From Clostridium sp. CAG:452 (GTDB lineage: Bacteria; Bacillota; Clostridia; TANB77; CAG-508), in the NCBI GenBank assembly GCA_000434035.1, contig FR893516.1:17252-33804 (forward strand): a stretch of 16,553 nt of DNA, read 5' to 3'. The translations under genes were made by a program, and so were the position numbers. Positions within the stretch are counted from its first letter, which is position 1, and each line of letters starts with the position of its first letter. Positions 15,722-16,553 of this stretch are shown here, in pieces. Below the pieces are notes generated by a model, which worked only from the letters and a program-made list of their open reading frames with translations, was not told the DNA's origin and did no database searches.

Positions 15722-16334
15722 AAATAATACTTCTAATTTTTTCTATAATCATATTTAATGCAACAGTATTGTATCCACCTTCTGGAACAATAATATCGGC
15801 ATATTTCTTACTAGGTTCAACAAATTGTTCATGCATAGGCTTTACAGTTGTGCAATATTGTGTAACAACAGAATCTAATGTACGACCTCTTTCTTGCACA
15901 TCTCTTAAAAGTCTTCTTATAAAACGAATATCAGCATCTGTATCTACAAATATTTTAATATCCATTAAATCTCGTAATTCTTTATTTTCAAAAATTAAAA
16001 TACCATCTACAATAATTACTTTCTTAGGAACTACAGTAACGGTTTTATCTTCTCTTTGGTGATTAATAAATGAATATTCAGGTCTTTCTATAGAATTTCC
16101 TTTTTTCAATTCCTTTAAATGTTCTATAAGCAAGCTTGTTTCTATAGAATCAGGATGATCGTAATTTAATTTTGTCCTTTCTTCAAAAGGAAGCTCTGGA
16201 TGAGCTTTATAATAACAATCATGAGATATCATTGTTATATTATGTGCAAATTCTTTTTTAATATTATCTGCAAGAGTACTCTTGCCAGAACCAGTTCCAC
16301 CTGCAATACCAATTATAATAGGGTCAATATTCAT
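15720..16334 (-). CDS. udk: Uridine kinase
   Basis: Udk phosphorylates uridine (and usually cytidine) to the monophosphate in pyrimidine salvage. The 204-residue P-loop protein is the usual length. It carries Walker A GGTGSGKST (12-20), SHDCYY (37-42) with the catalytic aspartate region, NYDHPDS (57-63), RPEYSF (84-89 region) in the nucleoside site, VIIVDGILIFEN at the Walker B strand, and FIRRLLRDVQERGR in the lid. The start is supported by GGAGGA (16346-16341 on the minus strand) 6 nt upstream. It is transcribed alone, convergent with the galE unit, from its own promoter. Confidence 0.95.
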   Translation of the reverse strand: MNIDPIIIGIAGGTGSGKSTLADNIKKEFAHNITMISHDCYYKAHPELPFEERTKLNYDHPDSIETSLLIEHLKELKKGNSIERPEYSFINHQREDKTVTVVPKKVIIVDGILIFENKELRDLMDIKIFVDTDADIRFIRRLLRDVQERGRTLDSVVTQYCTTVKPMHEQFVEPSKKYADIIVPEGGYNTVALNMIIEKIRSII

Positions 16335-16364
16335 ATTAATTCCTCCAAAATGTTATTTACGTTA

Positions 16365-16393
16365 ATTTTAAAATATTATTTGAATAAAATCAA
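16365..16393 (-). promoter_or_regulatory. Probable sigma-A promoter of udk
   Basis: On the minus strand TTGATT (16393-16388), a 17-nt spacer and TAAAAT (16370-16365) precede the udk start by about 30 nt. Both hexamers are close to consensus and the spacing is ideal. Confidence 0.6.
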
Positions 16394-16411
16394 GTAAAAA
16401 CGACATTTTTC

Positions 16412-16426
16412 TTTGCAATTTGCAAA
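16412..16426. promoter_or_regulatory. 15-bp palindrome upstream of the udk promoter, possible operator
   Basis: TTTGCAA-T-TTGCAAA is a perfect palindrome around a single central base, about 19 bp upstream of the udk -35 box. Size and symmetry suit a dimeric regulator site. No regulator gene is nearby and no T run follows, so it is not a terminator. The function is unknown. Confidence 0.35.
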
Positions 16427-16442
16427 CAGCAGATTATTAGAT

Positions 16443-16553
16443 AAATTGGAATTTGTTTAGTTCCGGATGAATTCAGGACAGTCCCCAAAATCCCCAGGTT
16501 TGGTGATTTTAAGGGACAGTCCCTAGAATTCCCCCTCACACAAATTCCAATTT
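16443..16553. repeat. REP/MITE-like nested palindromic element
   Basis: This non-coding stretch of 111 bp is a set of nested inverted repeats. The outer perfect pair is AAATTGGAATTTG (16443-16455) and CAAATTCCAATTT (16541-16553). The next pair is GAATTC (16469-16474 and 16526-16531). Inside it are two GGACAGTCCC copies (16476-16485, 16514-16523), which can pair with one mismatch. Innermost are AAAATC (16487-16492) and GATTTT (16505-16510). It is more GC-rich than its surroundings. From memory, GGGACAGTCCC-type repeats in Firmicutes accompany REP-associated (IS200-like) transposases; no such gene is visible here. The window ends exactly at the outer repeat, so the element may continue. Confidence 0.65.

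Noticed and set aside
15769..16397. Plus-strand open frames over udk
   Set aside because: They are antisense to a clear uridine kinase gene with promoter, ribosome binding site and terminator on the minus strand.
1..16553. CRISPR arrays, tRNA or rRNA genes, transposase or phage genes
   Set aside because: No regularly spaced repeats, cloverleaf-like sequences with T-loop signature, or recognisable mobile-element proteins were seen in reading both strands.

Overview
This window is an AT-rich (roughly 30% GC by eye) stretch of a low-GC Firmicute chromosome, most likely an uncultured gut-type member of Clostridia. The signs are AGA as the usual arginine codon, strong AGGAG ribosome binding sites, TTG starts on polA, a lytic transglycosylase gene and a glycosylation gene, and the gene set itself (TrhP-type U32 protein, QueH, proofreading-dead PolA). 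Species-level identification is not possible from this sequence. The window may be a whole metagenomic contig, because its right end stops exactly at the end of an inverted-repeat element.

Layout. Positions 1-373, minus strand: an autonomous transcription unit with its own consensus promoter (345-373) and U-rich terminator (1-43). It appears to encode a structured non-coding RNA of about 320-330 nt, not a protein. Positions 392-2367, plus strand: a U32-family tRNA hydroxylation protein (trhP) and a hemolysin III-family membrane protein (trhA), closed by a terminator. Positions 2356-5249: a new promoter, ruvB (Holliday junction motor), queH (queuosine synthesis) and a Fic-domain protein whose catalytic histidine is replaced by glutamine, each about 12 bp apart.

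Positions 5278-10778: a tightly packed four-gene envelope glycosylation cassette. It holds two GT-C membrane glycosyltransferases (the first with a one-base frameshift near its end), a GtrB/DPM1-like polyprenyl-phosphate glycosyltransferase and a GtrII-like polytopic protein. The simplest model is that the GtrB-like enzyme loads a sugar onto a lipid carrier and the polytopic enzymes transfer it to a surface glycan outside the membrane. Positions 10798-14069: polA and a membrane-anchored lytic transglycosylase. Positions 14058-15721: a promoter, galE (UDP-galactose supply for envelope sugars), an isochorismatase/nicotinamidase-like hydrolase and a perfect bidirectional terminator. Positions 15720-16393, minus strand: uridine kinase (udk) with its promoter. 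Positions 16443-16553: a REP/MITE-like nested palindrome.

The items most worth a second look are the structured RNA at the left end, the Fic protein with a degenerate active site, the frameshifted glycosyltransferase inside the cassette, and the palindromic element at the right end. I saw no CRISPR array, tRNA, rRNA, transposase gene or phage gene.
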